The notes under the pieces were generated by a model, which saw nothing but the letters and a program-made list of their open reading frames with translations, was not told the origin of the DNA and did no database searches. A stretch of DNA of 64,000 nucleotides from Lentimicrobium saccharophilum (GTDB taxonomy: Bacteria > Bacteroidota > Bacteroidia > Bacteroidales > Lentimicrobiaceae), in contig NZ_DF968183.1 in NCBI RefSeq assembly GCF_001192835.1, forward strand, positions 806,001 through 870,000. The letters are read 5' to 3'. Shown here piece by piece: positions 36,789 through 45,620 of the stretch. The stretch's first letter is position 1, and every line of letters begins with the position of its first letter. A program made the translations under genes and the position numbers.

Positions 36789-36796
36789 CAAATTTA
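36789..36796 (-). promoter_or_regulatory. -7 box for yqgE
   Basis: Minus-strand TAAATTTG in the divergent yqgE/murL intergenic region. Confidence 0.45.
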
Positions 36797-36872
36797 ACAA
36801 TTTTCCGGTCAAACTGCAACAATTAAAACGTTTATCTCCGGTTTATCCGGCCAATACAACAGGCCTATTCAC

Positions 36873-36880
36873 TAATTTTG
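36873..36880 (+). promoter_or_regulatory. -7 box for the murL-murD2 operon
   Basis: TAATTTTG, 46 bases before the murL start codon. Confidence 0.45.
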
Positions 36881-36926
36881 CAAACGGAGACATTACGGTA
36901 ATTACAAATTCCATACCACACCACAA

Positions 36927-38303
36927 ATGCAAAAATCCGATCATTCAGAATTATTTCTGAGACTCAGGGAGGAGTTTCCCGTTTTTGAATATCAACATTT
37001 CAGCGTGGAAGTAACTCCGGAAGGTGTTTACATGGAATTTGTCTTTAACCTGGGGCCCGGATACACTTTCAGGCCCACAGCGTTCATCCCCGTCCGAAAC
37101 CTGCAGCCGGAATCCCTGGATTATGCAATCAATCAACCGGGATTGCTGAATAATATCGCTTTCAATATCGGGATGATTGAACTGATCAGTTACTGGAAAG
37201 CCAGTTGCGCCCCGGTGATACGGGTAAAACCGGCTTTTCTGACATCTGAACAGGTTCAATGGTGGAAAAAGCTCTACTACAACGGAATGGGAGAATTCTT
37301 TTATATGAATTCACTTTCAGTTGACGCCGTCTCCTTTGTTGAAATCATCCCTGAGGGTACTGATCAATTCAGATCTTTCCCCGTAAACCTGAGCGAGGGG
37401 ATACTTGTCCCGCTGGGCGGCGGAAAAGATTCGGTGGTAACGCTGGAACTGCTGAAACAGGGCAACAGAAACATCATGCCGCTGATCATGAATCCCAGGG
37501 GAGCAACGGTTCATTCCGCAACAGCCGGAGGCTTCACCAATGACAACATTTTCACCATTCAAAGAAATATTGACCCTTTACTGCTGAAACTCAATGAACA
37601 GGGATTTCTGAACGGCCACACCCCGTTTTCAGCCATGCTGGCATTCTATACCCTGATGGCCGCGCTGCTTTCAGGCTACAGACATATTGCCCTTTCGAAC
37701 GAATCCAGTGCAAATGAGGCAACCGTTCCGGGGACAAAAATCAATCATCAGTATTCCAAATCCTTCGAGTTTGAATCTGCTTTCAGGGATTATTGCAGCA
37801 ACTATATCTCACCCGGCTTTAATTACTTCAGTTTCCTGCGGCCGCTGGGTGAACTTCAGATCGCTAAAATTTTTTCCGGCCTGAAACAATATCACAAGGT
37901 TTTCAGGAGTTGCAATGCCGGCAGTAAAACCGACAGCTGGTGCGGAAAATGTCCGAAATGCCTTTTTACATCCATCATCCTTTCGCCTTTCGCAGGCATC
38001 CGGAAAACTGCACGGATGCTGGGGCACGACATGCTCAATGATCCTGAAATGCAGGATACTTTCGACGAGCTGTGCGGCATTGCCGAAAACAAGCCTTTCG
38101 AGTGCGTCGGGACAATTGACGAGGTAAACAATGCCCTGCAGATGATGCTGCAACAGCACAGGCCGGAGGAATTGCCGTTGCTGCTGGAAAGGTATGAAGG
38201 AATCAGGGGACGCTTTAATCCGGAAGTAAACTTCAGTGCATTGAATTCAGAACACTGCGTCCCGCCGAAACTGTTAAACCTGCTAAAAGAAGCATTACAA
38301 TGA
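36927..38303 (+). CDS. murL: UDP-MurNAc-L-Ala-L-Glu epimerase MurL
   Basis: Predicted to convert the L-Glu of UDP-MurNAc-L-Ala-L-Glu into D-Glu in the cytoplasmic phase of peptidoglycan synthesis. The 458-residue protein shows the MurL hallmarks in order: an ATP-pyrophosphatase-like loop GGGKDS (164-169), NGHTPFSAM, SNESSANE, NHQYSKS, LRPLGELQIAKIF, a cysteine-rich WCGKCPKC and PFECVG. MurL was first characterised in Xanthomonas, where it works with MurD2. Here the next gene is a MurD-type ligase overlapping by four bases (ATGA), which strongly supports the call. The glutamate-racemase route (MurI) is not seen in this window, but its absence from the genome cannot be judged. Confidence 0.9.
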   Translation: MQKSDHSELFLRLREEFPVFEYQHFSVEVTPEGVYMEFVFNLGPGYTFRPTAFIPVRNLQPESLDYAINQPGLLNNIAFNIGMIELISYWKASCAPVIRVKPAFLTSEQVQWWKKLYYNGMGEFFYMNSLSVDAVSFVEIIPEGTDQFRSFPVNLSEGILVPLGGGKDSVVTLELLKQGNRNIMPLIMNPRGATVHSATAGGFTNDNIFTIQRNIDPLLLKLNEQGFLNGHTPFSAMLAFYTLMAALLSGYRHIALSNESSANEATVPGTKINHQYSKSFEFESAFRDYCSNYISPGFNYFSFLRPLGELQIAKIFSGLKQYHKVFRSCNAGSKTDSWCGKCPKCLFTSIILSPFAGIRKTARMLGHDMLNDPEMQDTFDELCGIAENKPFECVGTIDEVNNALQMMLQQHRPEELPLLLERYEGIRGRFNPEVNFSALNSEHCVPPKLLNLLKEALQ

Positions 38304-39676
38304 AAAGCCTGATAATGTCAGTCACCAACGGCAAATCGGTGCTGATACTCGGTTATGGCCGCGAAGGGCAGTCAACGCTCAGGTTGCTGAATCAGTGCTG
38401 CCCGCAGCTGCCGCTTACCGTTGCTGACGCCGATCCTTTGATTGTGCATAAGCATCCGGAGCTGAATAATGAAAAACTGACCGTCATCACCGGACCGGGA
38501 TACCTTGACAGGCTTAACCATTTCGACCTGGTCATCAAGTCGCCGGGAATATCTCTTTATAAAAGCGGGGTCTCATTTAATCCGGACAGAATCAGTTCGC
38601 AAACCGATCTTTTTCTCCGGGCATATGCTCCCCGGATGGCAGGGATCACGGGTACCAAAGGGAAAAGCACCACTTCGAGCCTGCTGCACCACATTATCCG
38701 GACATACACCAGCGACACCCTGCTGGCCGGCAACATCGGCGTTCCGCTTTTTGACCTTGCTGACAAAATAACACCTGCAACCAGGATTATCAGTGAATTA
38801 TCGTCACACCAGCTTGAATACATTACCCGGGCCCCGGCGATAAGCATACTGCTGAACCTTTTCCAGGAGCACCTCGATCATTACGCTTCATTCAGGCACT
38901 ATCAGCTGGCAAAATTTCAGATCGCGCTGAAGCAGCAGTTCAATGATGCATTTCTTTATGATGGCTCGGATGTCAATATCCAGAAACTCATGGAAGAACT
39001 GCGCATTCCGGGCAGAAAGTTCCCCGTTTATACCGGTGATTTTCCCGGCGATGGCGCCGGAATATCCGGAAATCACATTGTACTGAGAAACAACGGCGCG
39101 GAGAGGATCCTTCTTTCCTCAGAACATGGATGTAAACTGGCTGGCACCCATAATCTCCGTAATATCATATCAGCCGCCTCTGCAGCCAGCATGATGAATA
39201 TACCGTCTGCCGCCATTGCCGAAGGGGTGGCCACGTTCACACCTTTGGAACACAGGATTGAATATGTCGGTAACTTTTCAGGAAAGGTTTTTTACAATGA
39301 TTCCATCTCCACCATTCCCGAAGCTGCCATGGCAGCGGTTGCCACGCTGAAAAACGTTGACACCCTTATCCTCGGAGGGCATGACAGAGGAATTGATTAC
39401 ACCGGTCTGGCTGATTTTATCTGCAAATCCGGAATCAAAAACATCATTCTGACTGGTCCCGCCGGTGAACGGATCTCAGGATTGCTCAGACAGTTTAAAA
39501 AGTGCAATCCTTCAACCTTTTTTATCAGCGAATTTGACCTTGCGGTTGAGAAGGCGGCATCAGTCACACCGGCCGGAGGGGTATGCCTGCTTTCCCCGGC
39601 GGCTTCGAGTTACGATCGTTTCAAAAACTTTGAAGAACGGGGCAGGTTGTTCAAGGAGTTGGTAAGCAGAAAATAA
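38300..39676 (+). CDS. murD2: UDP-MurNAc-L-alanine--L-glutamate ligase MurD2
   Basis: ATP-dependent Mur ligase of 458 residues adding glutamate to UDP-MurNAc-L-Ala. An N-terminal Rossmann-like domain (VLILGYGREGQST), the ATP loop GITGTKGKSTT, the ELSSHQLEY segment of MurD-type enzymes, the LFQEHLDHY motif and a C-terminal domain with the YNDSISTIPEA and LGGHDRGIDY motifs are visible. Distinguished from ordinary MurD by its partner: it overlaps murL by four bases, the arrangement in which the ligase takes L-Glu and MurL then epimerises it. The ordinary MurD in the division cluster would be elsewhere. Confidence 0.85.
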   Translation: MKSLIMSVTNGKSVLILGYGREGQSTLRLLNQCCPQLPLTVADADPLIVHKHPELNNEKLTVITGPGYLDRLNHFDLVIKSPGISLYKSGVSFNPDRISSQTDLFLRAYAPRMAGITGTKGKSTTSSLLHHIIRTYTSDTLLAGNIGVPLFDLADKITPATRIISELSSHQLEYITRAPAISILLNLFQEHLDHYASFRHYQLAKFQIALKQQFNDAFLYDGSDVNIQKLMEELRIPGRKFPVYTGDFPGDGAGISGNHIVLRNNGAERILLSSEHGCKLAGTHNLRNIISAASAASMMNIPSAAIAEGVATFTPLEHRIEYVGNFSGKVFYNDSISTIPEAAMAAVATLKNVDTLILGGHDRGIDYTGLADFICKSGIKNIILTGPAGERISGLLRQFKKCNPSTFFISEFDLAVEKAASVTPAGGVCLLSPAASSYDRFKNFEERGRLFKELVSRK

Positions 39677-39679
39677 AAA

Positions 39680-39702
39680 GCCCCCGGGATAAATCCGGAG
39701 GC
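39680..39702. terminator. Possible hairpin terminator between murD2 and THX genes
   Basis: GCCCCCGG and CCGGAGGC form an eight-base stem with one mismatch around GATAAAT, in the gap between convergent genes; there is an A run to the left and no clear T run to the right. Confidence 0.4.
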
Positions 39703-39725
39703 CTGACTGGTAAAGCAACATATTT

Positions 39726-39980
39726 TTATTCGCCGGGTTCGGCTGTGTCATCCGCTTTTGCCGTTACTTTCGGCTTCTTAACAGTTTTGGGCTTAGGTTC
39801 AGCATCTTTCACCACTACTTTGGGCGCTGCCTTTGGTTTAGCCTTGGGTTCATCTGCAACAGGCTCCGGTTTTGCAGCAACTGCCAGGGGAGTGGTTTTC
39901 CTGATTCTTTTTGGCCTTGTAACGCCATGGGAACCCATGATGATTTTCCCACGCCTGGTCTTTTTGTCTCCTTTTCCCAT
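39726..39980 (-). CDS. 30S ribosomal protein THX
   Basis: Small ribosomal protein of 84 residues. The N terminus MGKGDKKTRRGKI and the SHGVTRPKR stretch are those of THX. Beyond about residue 30 comes an Ala/Lys/Pro-rich tail (KPKAAPKVVVKDAEPKPK), longer than in the shortest THX proteins and probably disordered. Convergent with murD2. A near-consensus minus-strand TACTTTTA sits about 40 bases upstream. Confidence 0.85.
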   Translation of the reverse strand: MGKGDKKTRRGKIIMGSHGVTRPKRIRKTTPLAVAAKPEPVADEPKAKPKAAPKVVVKDAEPKPKTVKKPKVTAKADDTAEPGE

Positions 39981-40115
39981 AATATCAGCTATTTAATTGG
40001 TTTATGAAGTTCATTTTGTAAAAGTATAAAAAATCCACCAGTCAGTCAAGAAATCAGTTTAAAATGAAATGCAACCGGCAAACGGACCAATATCTTAAAC
40101 GGAAAAAATCCCCTT

Positions 40116-40145
40116 TTGTCAAATAAAAAAAAAGCCTTACTTTTG
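40116..40145 (+). promoter_or_regulatory. Promoter of the TPR protein gene
   Basis: TTG at 40116-40118, a 19-base spacer and TACTTTTG at 40138-40145. Start codon 20 bases later. Confidence 0.6.
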
Positions 40146-40165
40146 CGCGACTAATTTTTAAAGCA

Positions 40166-40846
40166 ATGGCAAAAAAGACCGACAACACAGAAGAAAAAAT
40201 CATGGCCGTTGAGGAAGCCCTCAGCAAATCAGAAGTTTTTATTGAAAGAAATCAGAAACTCCTCGGAATTATTGCAGGTGCCATCGCGCTGTTGGTTTTA
40301 GCATATTTTGGTTTTCAGCGTTTCTACCTGATGCCCCGTGAAAAGGAAGCTCAATCGCAGATGTTCATGGCTGAGAAATATTTTGAAATGGACTCCCTGA
40401 AGCTTGCATTGAACGGCGACGGAATGTACCCGGGATTTTTGGGAATTATCGATGATTACGGGATTACCAGATCCGCAAAACTTGCTCACTATTATGCCGG
40501 TATCATCTACCTGAACGAAGGTCAGTATGAAGAAGCCATCAGCCACCTGCAGAAATTCAAAATTAAAGATAACATGGTTCTCCCGATGGCCAAAGGGGCA
40601 ATCGGTGACGCATACATGGAGCTTGGAAAAACCGGAGAAGCGGCTGATTATTATCTGAAAGCAGCGGACACATATATTAACGACTTTACCACTCCCCTCT
40701 TCCTGCAGAAAGCAGCCTGGGCTTACGAAGAAGCCGGTAATACTGAGAAAGCGCTTGAAGCTTATGAGCGAATCCGTATAGATTTTCCGCGCAGTGCCGA
40801 ATCCAGGGATGTTGAAAAATATATTGCCCGGCTTAAAGGACAATAA
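40166..40846 (+). CDS. Membrane-anchored tetratricopeptide-repeat protein
   Basis: A 226-residue protein with a charged cytoplasmic N terminus, one membrane helix (LLGIIAGAIALLVLAYFGF, about 33-51) and a TPR-like helical domain facing the periplasm. Repeats are visible as AHYYAGIIYLNEGQYEEAISHL, AKGAIGDAYMELGKTGEAADYY and AAWAYEEAGNTEKALEAYERI (all shown in part only). The architecture resembles YfgM, which helps envelope protein folding in E. coli, but this relation is by layout only. A terminator follows. Confidence 0.8.
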   Translation: MAKKTDNTEEKIMAVEEALSKSEVFIERNQKLLGIIAGAIALLVLAYFGFQRFYLMPREKEAQSQMFMAEKYFEMDSLKLALNGDGMYPGFLGIIDDYGITRSAKLAHYYAGIIYLNEGQYEEAISHLQKFKIKDNMVLPMAKGAIGDAYMELGKTGEAADYYLKAADTYINDFTTPLFLQKAAWAYEEAGNTEKALEAYERIRIDFPRSAESRDVEKYIARLKGQ

Positions 40847-40867
40847 TCATCGGACAAAAGACACTTA

Positions 40868-40898
40868 AACACCCGGAAACCAACCGGGTGTTTTTATT
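40868..40898 (+). terminator. Rho-independent terminator after the TPR gene
   Basis: AACACCCGG pairs with CCGGGTGTT across AAACCAA, followed by TTTATTT. A textbook terminator between the TPR gene and fmt. Confidence 0.85.
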
Positions 40899-40958
40899 TA
40901 AGGCCATCCGCAGAAAAGCAGTAATTTCGCAATTATTAAACGCTCAAGCCCGGGCAGT

Positions 40959-41927
40959 ATGAACGACATCAATATAATATTTATGGGCACGCCTGAATTC
41001 GCCGTTGCTTCGCTGCAGCGTATTGTTGAATCGGGCTACAAGGTTTCAGGAGTGGTAACGGTTCCCGACAAACCAGCCGGGCGCGGGCTAAAAATCCGGC
41101 AGTCAGCGGTAAAGCAGTACGCCCTGGAGCATGGTATCAGGGTATTTCAGCCCGAAAAGCTGAACGATCCTTTATTTATCGCTGAATTGAAAGAGCTGGG
41201 AGCAAATCTTTTCGTGGTTGTCGCATTCAGGAAGTTGCCTGAAGCGGTGTGGTCGCTGCCGGCGCTGGGATGTTTCAATCTTCATGCTTCCCTCCTGCCG
41301 CAGTACCGCGGAGCAGCCCCCATCAATCATGCTGTCATGAACGGGGAAACCGTTACCGGAGTTACCACCTTTTTCATCAATGAAGGCATTGACACCGGCA
41401 AAGTCATTCTGAGGTCGGAATTAACTGTTGGTCCGGATGAAACGGCCGGTGAGTTGCATGACAGGCTGAAGGAGACCGGAGCTGCGCTTGTTATAAAAAC
41501 CATTGAAAATATAGCTTCAGGAAAATGCGCCCCTATTGCTCAGCCTGTGAGCAATGAACCCCTCAGAAACGCTCCCCGTATTTTCAGAGAACAGTGCTTC
41601 ATCAGCTGGGATAAAACCGCCGGGGATGTCCATAACCATATACGCGGTTTAAGCCCTTATCCCGGCGCTATTTCATTCCTCAAGGGAGAAACTGCCGGCA
41701 GGGAAGTAAAGGTGCTCAGATCGGCCCTGACCGGTGAAATAGCCGGAACCGCTCCGGGTCATGCAAAAATTGTTTCGGATAACCGGCTCTTTGTTGCCTG
41801 CAGCGATCAGTATATAGAAATCATAACCATTCAACCGGCCGGTAAAAAAGCCATGCAGGCCAGTGAATTTTTAAGAGGGCTGAGAACGACCGGGATTGTC
41901 TTCAAAACCCCTTCTGAAGCGGTTTAG
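40959..41927 (+). CDS. fmt: Methionyl-tRNA formyltransferase
   Basis: Transfers a formyl group to initiator Met-tRNA. The 322-residue enzyme shows the N-terminal IIFMGTPEFAV, PAGRGLKI, the catalytic region FNLHASLLPQYRGAAPI (Asn and His of the formyltransferase fold), GVTTFFINEGIDTG with its aspartate, and a C-terminal OB-like domain (from about 210). The gene stands alone here; the usual def partner is not adjacent. Confidence 0.96.
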   Translation: MNDINIIFMGTPEFAVASLQRIVESGYKVSGVVTVPDKPAGRGLKIRQSAVKQYALEHGIRVFQPEKLNDPLFIAELKELGANLFVVVAFRKLPEAVWSLPALGCFNLHASLLPQYRGAAPINHAVMNGETVTGVTTFFINEGIDTGKVILRSELTVGPDETAGELHDRLKETGAALVIKTIENIASGKCAPIAQPVSNEPLRNAPRIFREQCFISWDKTAGDVHNHIRGLSPYPGAISFLKGETAGREVKVLRSALTGEIAGTAPGHAKIVSDNRLFVACSDQYIEIITIQPAGKKAMQASEFLRGLRTTGIVFKTPSEAV

Positions 41928-42022
41928 CGCCGGTTTTGCTTGATTTTAGAGCCTTTTTTAGCCCGAGTTATTAACAAACTCCCGGTTTTATTAACTTTTT
42001 TAAAGGTTTTTTCCTAAAACAC

Positions 42023-42052
42023 TTGATTTTAGGCAGGAATAGCTTATATTTG
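42023..42052 (+). promoter_or_regulatory. Promoter of the HU gene
   Basis: TTG at 42023-42025, a 19-base spacer and TATATTTG at 42045-42052, one of the best -33/-7 matches in the window, as expected for an abundant protein. Confidence 0.7.
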
Positions 42053-42094
42053 CGTTAGGTTATCCAACAAAGTATTCATTTAAATCAGGAAACG

Positions 42095-42367
42095 ATGAAC
42101 AAACAGGAATTAATTGTTGCCATTGCAGCAGACTCAGGGCTCACCAAAGCCGATTCCAAAAAAGCCCTTGACGCTTTCATCTCAGCTACTTCAAAAAGCC
42201 TTAAAAAAGGTGACCGCGTAGCTCTTGTAGGATTTGGTTCATTCTCGGTTTCGAAACGCGCTGCCCGCAAAGGCCGTAACCCTCAGACCGGAAAAGAAAT
42301 CAAGATTGCTGCCAAGAAAGTTGTTAAGTTCAAACCAGGTGCTGAGCTCTCCAAGAATGTAAAATAA
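42095..42367 (+). CDS. HU-family DNA-binding protein
   Basis: Histone-like protein of 90 residues that bends and compacts DNA. The family signature is clear: [50 protein letters not shown] and the lysine-rich end. The GRNPQTG loop supplies the proline that intercalates into DNA. Strong promoter upstream and a terminator shared with the convergent glycosylase gene. Confidence 0.95.
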   Translation: MNKQELIVAIAADSGLTKADSKKALDAFISATSKSLKKGDRVALVGFGSFSVSKRAARKGRNPQTGKEIKIAAKKVVKFKPGAELSKNVK

Positions 42368-42390
42368 GCTGCCGGTAAGCAACGGTTTAA

Positions 42391-42421
42391 AGGCTGGCCT
42401 TACATAAGGCCGGCTTTTTTA
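42391..42421. terminator. Terminator shared by HU and the glycosylase genes
   Basis: GCTGGCCTT (42393-42401) pairs with AAGGCCGGC (42406-42414) with one G-T pair and a four-base loop, then TTTTTT on the plus strand. The stem overlaps the last codons of the convergent glycosylase gene. Confidence 0.75.
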
Positions 42422-43032
42422 ATTTCTCTTTCCACCTGGACAACATCTAAAAGGAAACGGTATGGCAGCCCGGCGTCTTCACCGGCATAATCAATACCGA
42501 TTCTCGGCCCTGAAGTTATCATGCTTTCAGTTATTGACAATCCCGATTTTTCTATCCAAAGAAGCCCGTTACATTTCAGATCTGTTCCATTGTGACTTTT
42601 ACCAACGCCTAACAGCCTTGTAAGCTTTCCGGGGCCAAGACCATCTTTGTGCACATTAATGCTTCGTTTTACCCTTCCGCCCATAATGCCGATGCCCTCA
42701 AGCGGAAGAATCCCCCTGAGGAGCACTGCATGGGGCAATCCGGCCGGACCGGTAACAACATTCAAAAGGGAATGCAAGCCATAACAGAGGTAGACATAGG
42801 CGATACCACCCTCGCGATACATCACTTCGGTGCGCTGCGTCAACCTTCCGCCAAAGGCATGCGATGCACGGTCGGTTTCCCCTGCATAAGCCTCCGTTTC
42901 AGTGATAATGCCCGAACAGATACCATCAGGGGTATTGGAAACAATCTTCATGCCCAGCAGTCGTTTTGATATTCCGACCACATCGCCATCCATGTAAAAA
43001 TCCCTGTCAGGCAGCCGCTCACTGATCCTCAT
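42400..43032 (-). CDS. DNA-3-methyladenine glycosylase (AAG/MPG family)
   Basis: Base-excision repair enzyme removing alkylated purines. The 210-residue chain starts at ATG 43032 (codon 18 of the longest frame), as family homology begins at RDFYMDGDVVGISKRLLG. Key stretches are the catalytic ETEAYAGETDRASHAF (Glu as general base), RTEVMYREGGIAYVYLCYG (the intercalating tyrosine region), AVLLRGILPLEG and GPGKLTRLLG. Its start overlaps the 3' end of recQ by 14 bases on the same strand, so the two repair genes are co-transcribed. Confidence 0.92.
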   Translation of the reverse strand: MRISERLPDRDFYMDGDVVGISKRLLGMKIVSNTPDGICSGIITETEAYAGETDRASHAFGGRLTQRTEVMYREGGIAYVYLCYGLHSLLNVVTGPAGLPHAVLLRGILPLEGIGIMGGRVKRSINVHKDGLGPGKLTRLLGVGKSHNGTDLKCNGLLWIEKSGLSITESMITSGPRIGIDYAGEDAGLPYRFLLDVVQVEREIKKAGLM

Positions 43033-44944
43033 TTCCTGATCTCCATCTGAAGAATCCATCCGATACAACATCAATTTTATCATTATCGGTCAGCCAGGTT
43101 ACCGCATTGATCACTTTTTCCTCACTGATCCTGGGACAGGCATTTGTCAGCTCCTTCAGGCTGCAGGGAGCCGCTTTCAGCATAGGTTTGATGACTTCAA
43201 GAATATTATTGAATTCCAGTTCACTGAGGTTTGCCTTATTCCTTTCGATGCAGACATCACAAATTCCGCACCGACGGCTGTCGGACTGACCGAAATAGGA
43301 GATCAGCATCTGACTCCGGCAGCGGTTCGATGTTGATACATAATTAATGATGGCATCGAGCCTTTGAACTGCTTCCTGCTTTCTTTCATGATAAAACTGA
43401 GGTGAAATCCGGAGATCCTCAGCCTTTATCAGTTCACTCGAAAAAGTAATCTGAGGTTTATCGGTCCGGGGGACATAAGTAAGGATATCCAGCTGATGCA
43501 GTCGCGTGAGCAGTTGAGTCACTGTTTCAGCAGGGATTGACAGGCGCTGTCCCAATTCTGCCTCGCTGATGGAAGCGGGCTCCGAAAATACCCCGCCGTA
43601 AGAGCGAAGGATCATTTTGATGAGCGGATCAAATGCCGCATGTTCAACCTGAAAACGGTAGAGGTCATCCTTACGGGCATTAAATACAAGTTTAGAATGG
43701 GTTGACATTGCCTCATTCATCACAATAAATCCCTCTCTTTCAATGAATTTAAGGGAGTTATAAGCCATAACCGGCTTAAAATCGTACTGGTTGCAAAAAT
43801 TGTTGATATCAAATACATGCGTAGTATCGCGACCGGTACCGGGAACCAGGTTCAGATAGTTTCCGAGGGCTTTATAAACCCTGCGGATGAACTCAGGTTC
43901 AGGATATGAAAGGTCAAGGTTATGGCGGGCATCCAGGATATCGGCTTCTTCGAAAAGCAGCACGGCAAAAGCTTTTTTCTCGTCCCTGCCGGCCCTTCCG
44001 GCCTCCTGAAAATAGGCTTCAGGGCTATCGGGCAGATCCAGGTGCACCACAAACCTCACATCCGGCTTATCGATTCCCATGCCGAAGGCATTGGTAGAAA
44101 CCATAACCCGGATCGAACCACTTTTCCAGGCATCCTGCTTCTTCTCCCTTTCACGGGGATCCAGACCCGCGTGGTAGTAGTCTGCCCTGATACCGCTTCT
44201 CGCCAGCAACCCTGCAACTTCCCTGGTTTTCCTCCGGTTACGCACATATATAATTCCGCTTCCTTTAACATTTGTACAAATTCTGAGAAGACGGTCAGTT
44301 TTATTCTCCGTCCTCGAAACGACATAAGCAAGGTTATTGCGCTCGAAACTGCGTTCAAACACATGGTATTGCGAAAATCTGAGCTTATCCTGAATATCAT
44401 TCACCACTTTCCGGGTTGCCGTGGCAGTAAGGGCCAGCACGGGAACACCGGGCAGACGGTCGCGTAATTCTGCAATGCGCAGGTAGGGCGGCCTGAAGTC
44501 GTAGCCCCATTGAGATATGCAATGAGCTTCGTCCACTGCAATCATTCCGACTTTGATATGCTCAAGCGCCGTGAGAAACCGTTCGGTAAGCAGCCGCTCG
44601 GGTGACAGGTAAAGGAAACGCGCCTGACCGTGCAGTACATGATTCATGGCAAGTTCAACTTCCCTGGGAGTCATTCCGGAATAGATAGCTTCGGCAGGAA
44701 TTCCTTTGCTTTTCAGGTTTTCAACCTGGTCTTTCATCAGGGCAATCAGGGGCGTGATTACTAGGGTAATGCCCGCTGTCACCATTCCGGGCACCTGGAA
44801 ACACAACGACTTGCCTCCTCCGGTGGGCAGCAGGGCAAGCGTATCGTGCCCCGACAATACCGACAGGATAATCTCCTCCTGCATGGGCCTGAAGGCACTG
44901 TATCCCCAATATCGCGCCAGTATCTGATGAATGGTTGAAATCAT
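43019..44944 (-). CDS. recQ: RecQ-family ATP-dependent DNA helicase
   Basis: A 3'-5' DNA helicase for recombination and repair. Started at ATG 44944 it has 641 residues; the upstream ORF part is non-conserved and crosses the promoter. Visible motifs are FRPMQEEII (motif 0), LLPTGGGKSLC (Walker A), DEAHCISQWGYDFRP (DEAH box with the aromatic-rich loop), TATATRKV, YYHAGLDPREREKKQ and QEAGRAGRDEKK. The zinc-binding cysteines (CRSQ then CGICDVC) sit unusually far toward the C terminus, about residue 555-580, after a long winged-helix-like segment. No HRDC domain is evident. It overlaps the glycosylase gene downstream. Confidence 0.93.
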   Translation of the reverse strand: MISTIHQILARYWGYSAFRPMQEEIILSVLSGHDTLALLPTGGGKSLCFQVPGMVTAGITLVITPLIALMKDQVENLKSKGIPAEAIYSGMTPREVELAMNHVLHGQARFLYLSPERLLTERFLTALEHIKVGMIAVDEAHCISQWGYDFRPPYLRIAELRDRLPGVPVLALTATATRKVVNDIQDKLRFSQYHVFERSFERNNLAYVVSRTENKTDRLLRICTNVKGSGIIYVRNRRKTREVAGLLARSGIRADYYHAGLDPREREKKQDAWKSGSIRVMVSTNAFGMGIDKPDVRFVVHLDLPDSPEAYFQEAGRAGRDEKKAFAVLLFEEADILDARHNLDLSYPEPEFIRRVYKALGNYLNLVPGTGRDTTHVFDINNFCNQYDFKPVMAYNSLKFIEREGFIVMNEAMSTHSKLVFNARKDDLYRFQVEHAAFDPLIKMILRSYGGVFSEPASISEAELGQRLSIPAETVTQLLTRLHQLDILTYVPRTDKPQITFSSELIKAEDLRISPQFYHERKQEAVQRLDAIINYVSTSNRCRSQMLISYFGQSDSRRCGICDVCIERNKANLSELEFNNILEVIKPMLKAAPCSLKELTNACPRISEEKVINAVTWLTDNDKIDVVSDGFFRWRSGNEDQ

Positions 44945-44997
44945 TATGATAGTTATCCTCTGTAAACCTGAAATTATGCCATAAGGGTATAAAGTTA

Positions 44998-45005
44998 CAA
45001 AAATA
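44998..45005 (-). promoter_or_regulatory. -7 box for recQ
   Basis: Minus-strand TATTTTTG, 54 bases upstream of the chosen recQ start, which supports that start over the longer frame to 45034. Confidence 0.5.
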
Positions 45006-45065
45006 AGCAGATATCCGTCCTGCGTATTCCGCATCTCCTTGGCAGTCCATTTCCGGGAATAATGC

Positions 45066-45073
45066 TATTTTTG
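45066..45073 (+). promoter_or_regulatory. -7 box for aroK
   Basis: TATTTTTG, 22 bases before the aroK start codon, divergent from recQ. Confidence 0.5.
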
Positions 45074-45094
45074 TCTGTCAGATTCATTTAATTC

Positions 45095-45610
45095 ATGTCA
45101 AAACCAGTTTTCCTGATCGGCTATATGGGCAGCGGCAAATCGACCGCCGGACGAAAACTTGCCCGAATGCTCGGATATGCATTTGAAGACACCGACGAGC
45201 TGATTGCATCGATGACCGGAAAAACCATCGAAGAGATCTTTGACAGTGAAGGAGAGGATGCATTCAGGATTCTGGAGCATTCAGTCATCAGATCGCTGGC
45301 CGGCAGGGTTAACACGGTGATTGCCACAGGAGGCGGCGCGCCTTGTTATTTCGACAATCTCAGTCTTATGCAGCGCAGCGGCATAACCGTTTATATAAAA
45401 CTCAATCCTGTATCCATTGTGAAGCGGCTCTCCCAATCTAAAACTAACCGGCCGCTGATTAAGAAAATCGGCCATGACCAACTGCTACCCTGGGTAACGC
45501 GGCATCTGGAACAAAGAGCCTTATTTTATGAAAAAGCCCATATAATCTTTAAAGGAGAAAATCCGGACCTGAACGAACTTGCCGGACAGATCAAATCTTT
45601 CAGGCCTTAG
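45095..45610 (+). CDS. aroK: Shikimate kinase
   Basis: Phosphorylates shikimate at the 3-hydroxyl using ATP. The 171-residue protein shows Walker A GYMGSGKST (9-17), the shikimate-binding DTDELI, the GGGAPC motif (usually GGG) and the lid KTNRPLI. Convergent with the RlmD-type gene, with 10 bases between their ends. Confidence 0.95.
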   Translation: MSKPVFLIGYMGSGKSTAGRKLARMLGYAFEDTDELIASMTGKTIEEIFDSEGEDAFRILEHSVIRSLAGRVNTVIATGGGAPCYFDNLSLMQRSGITVYIKLNPVSIVKRLSQSKTNRPLIKKIGHDQLLPWVTRHLEQRALFYEKAHIIFKGENPDLNELAGQIKSFRP

Positions 45611-45620
45611 TGCCGGTGAA

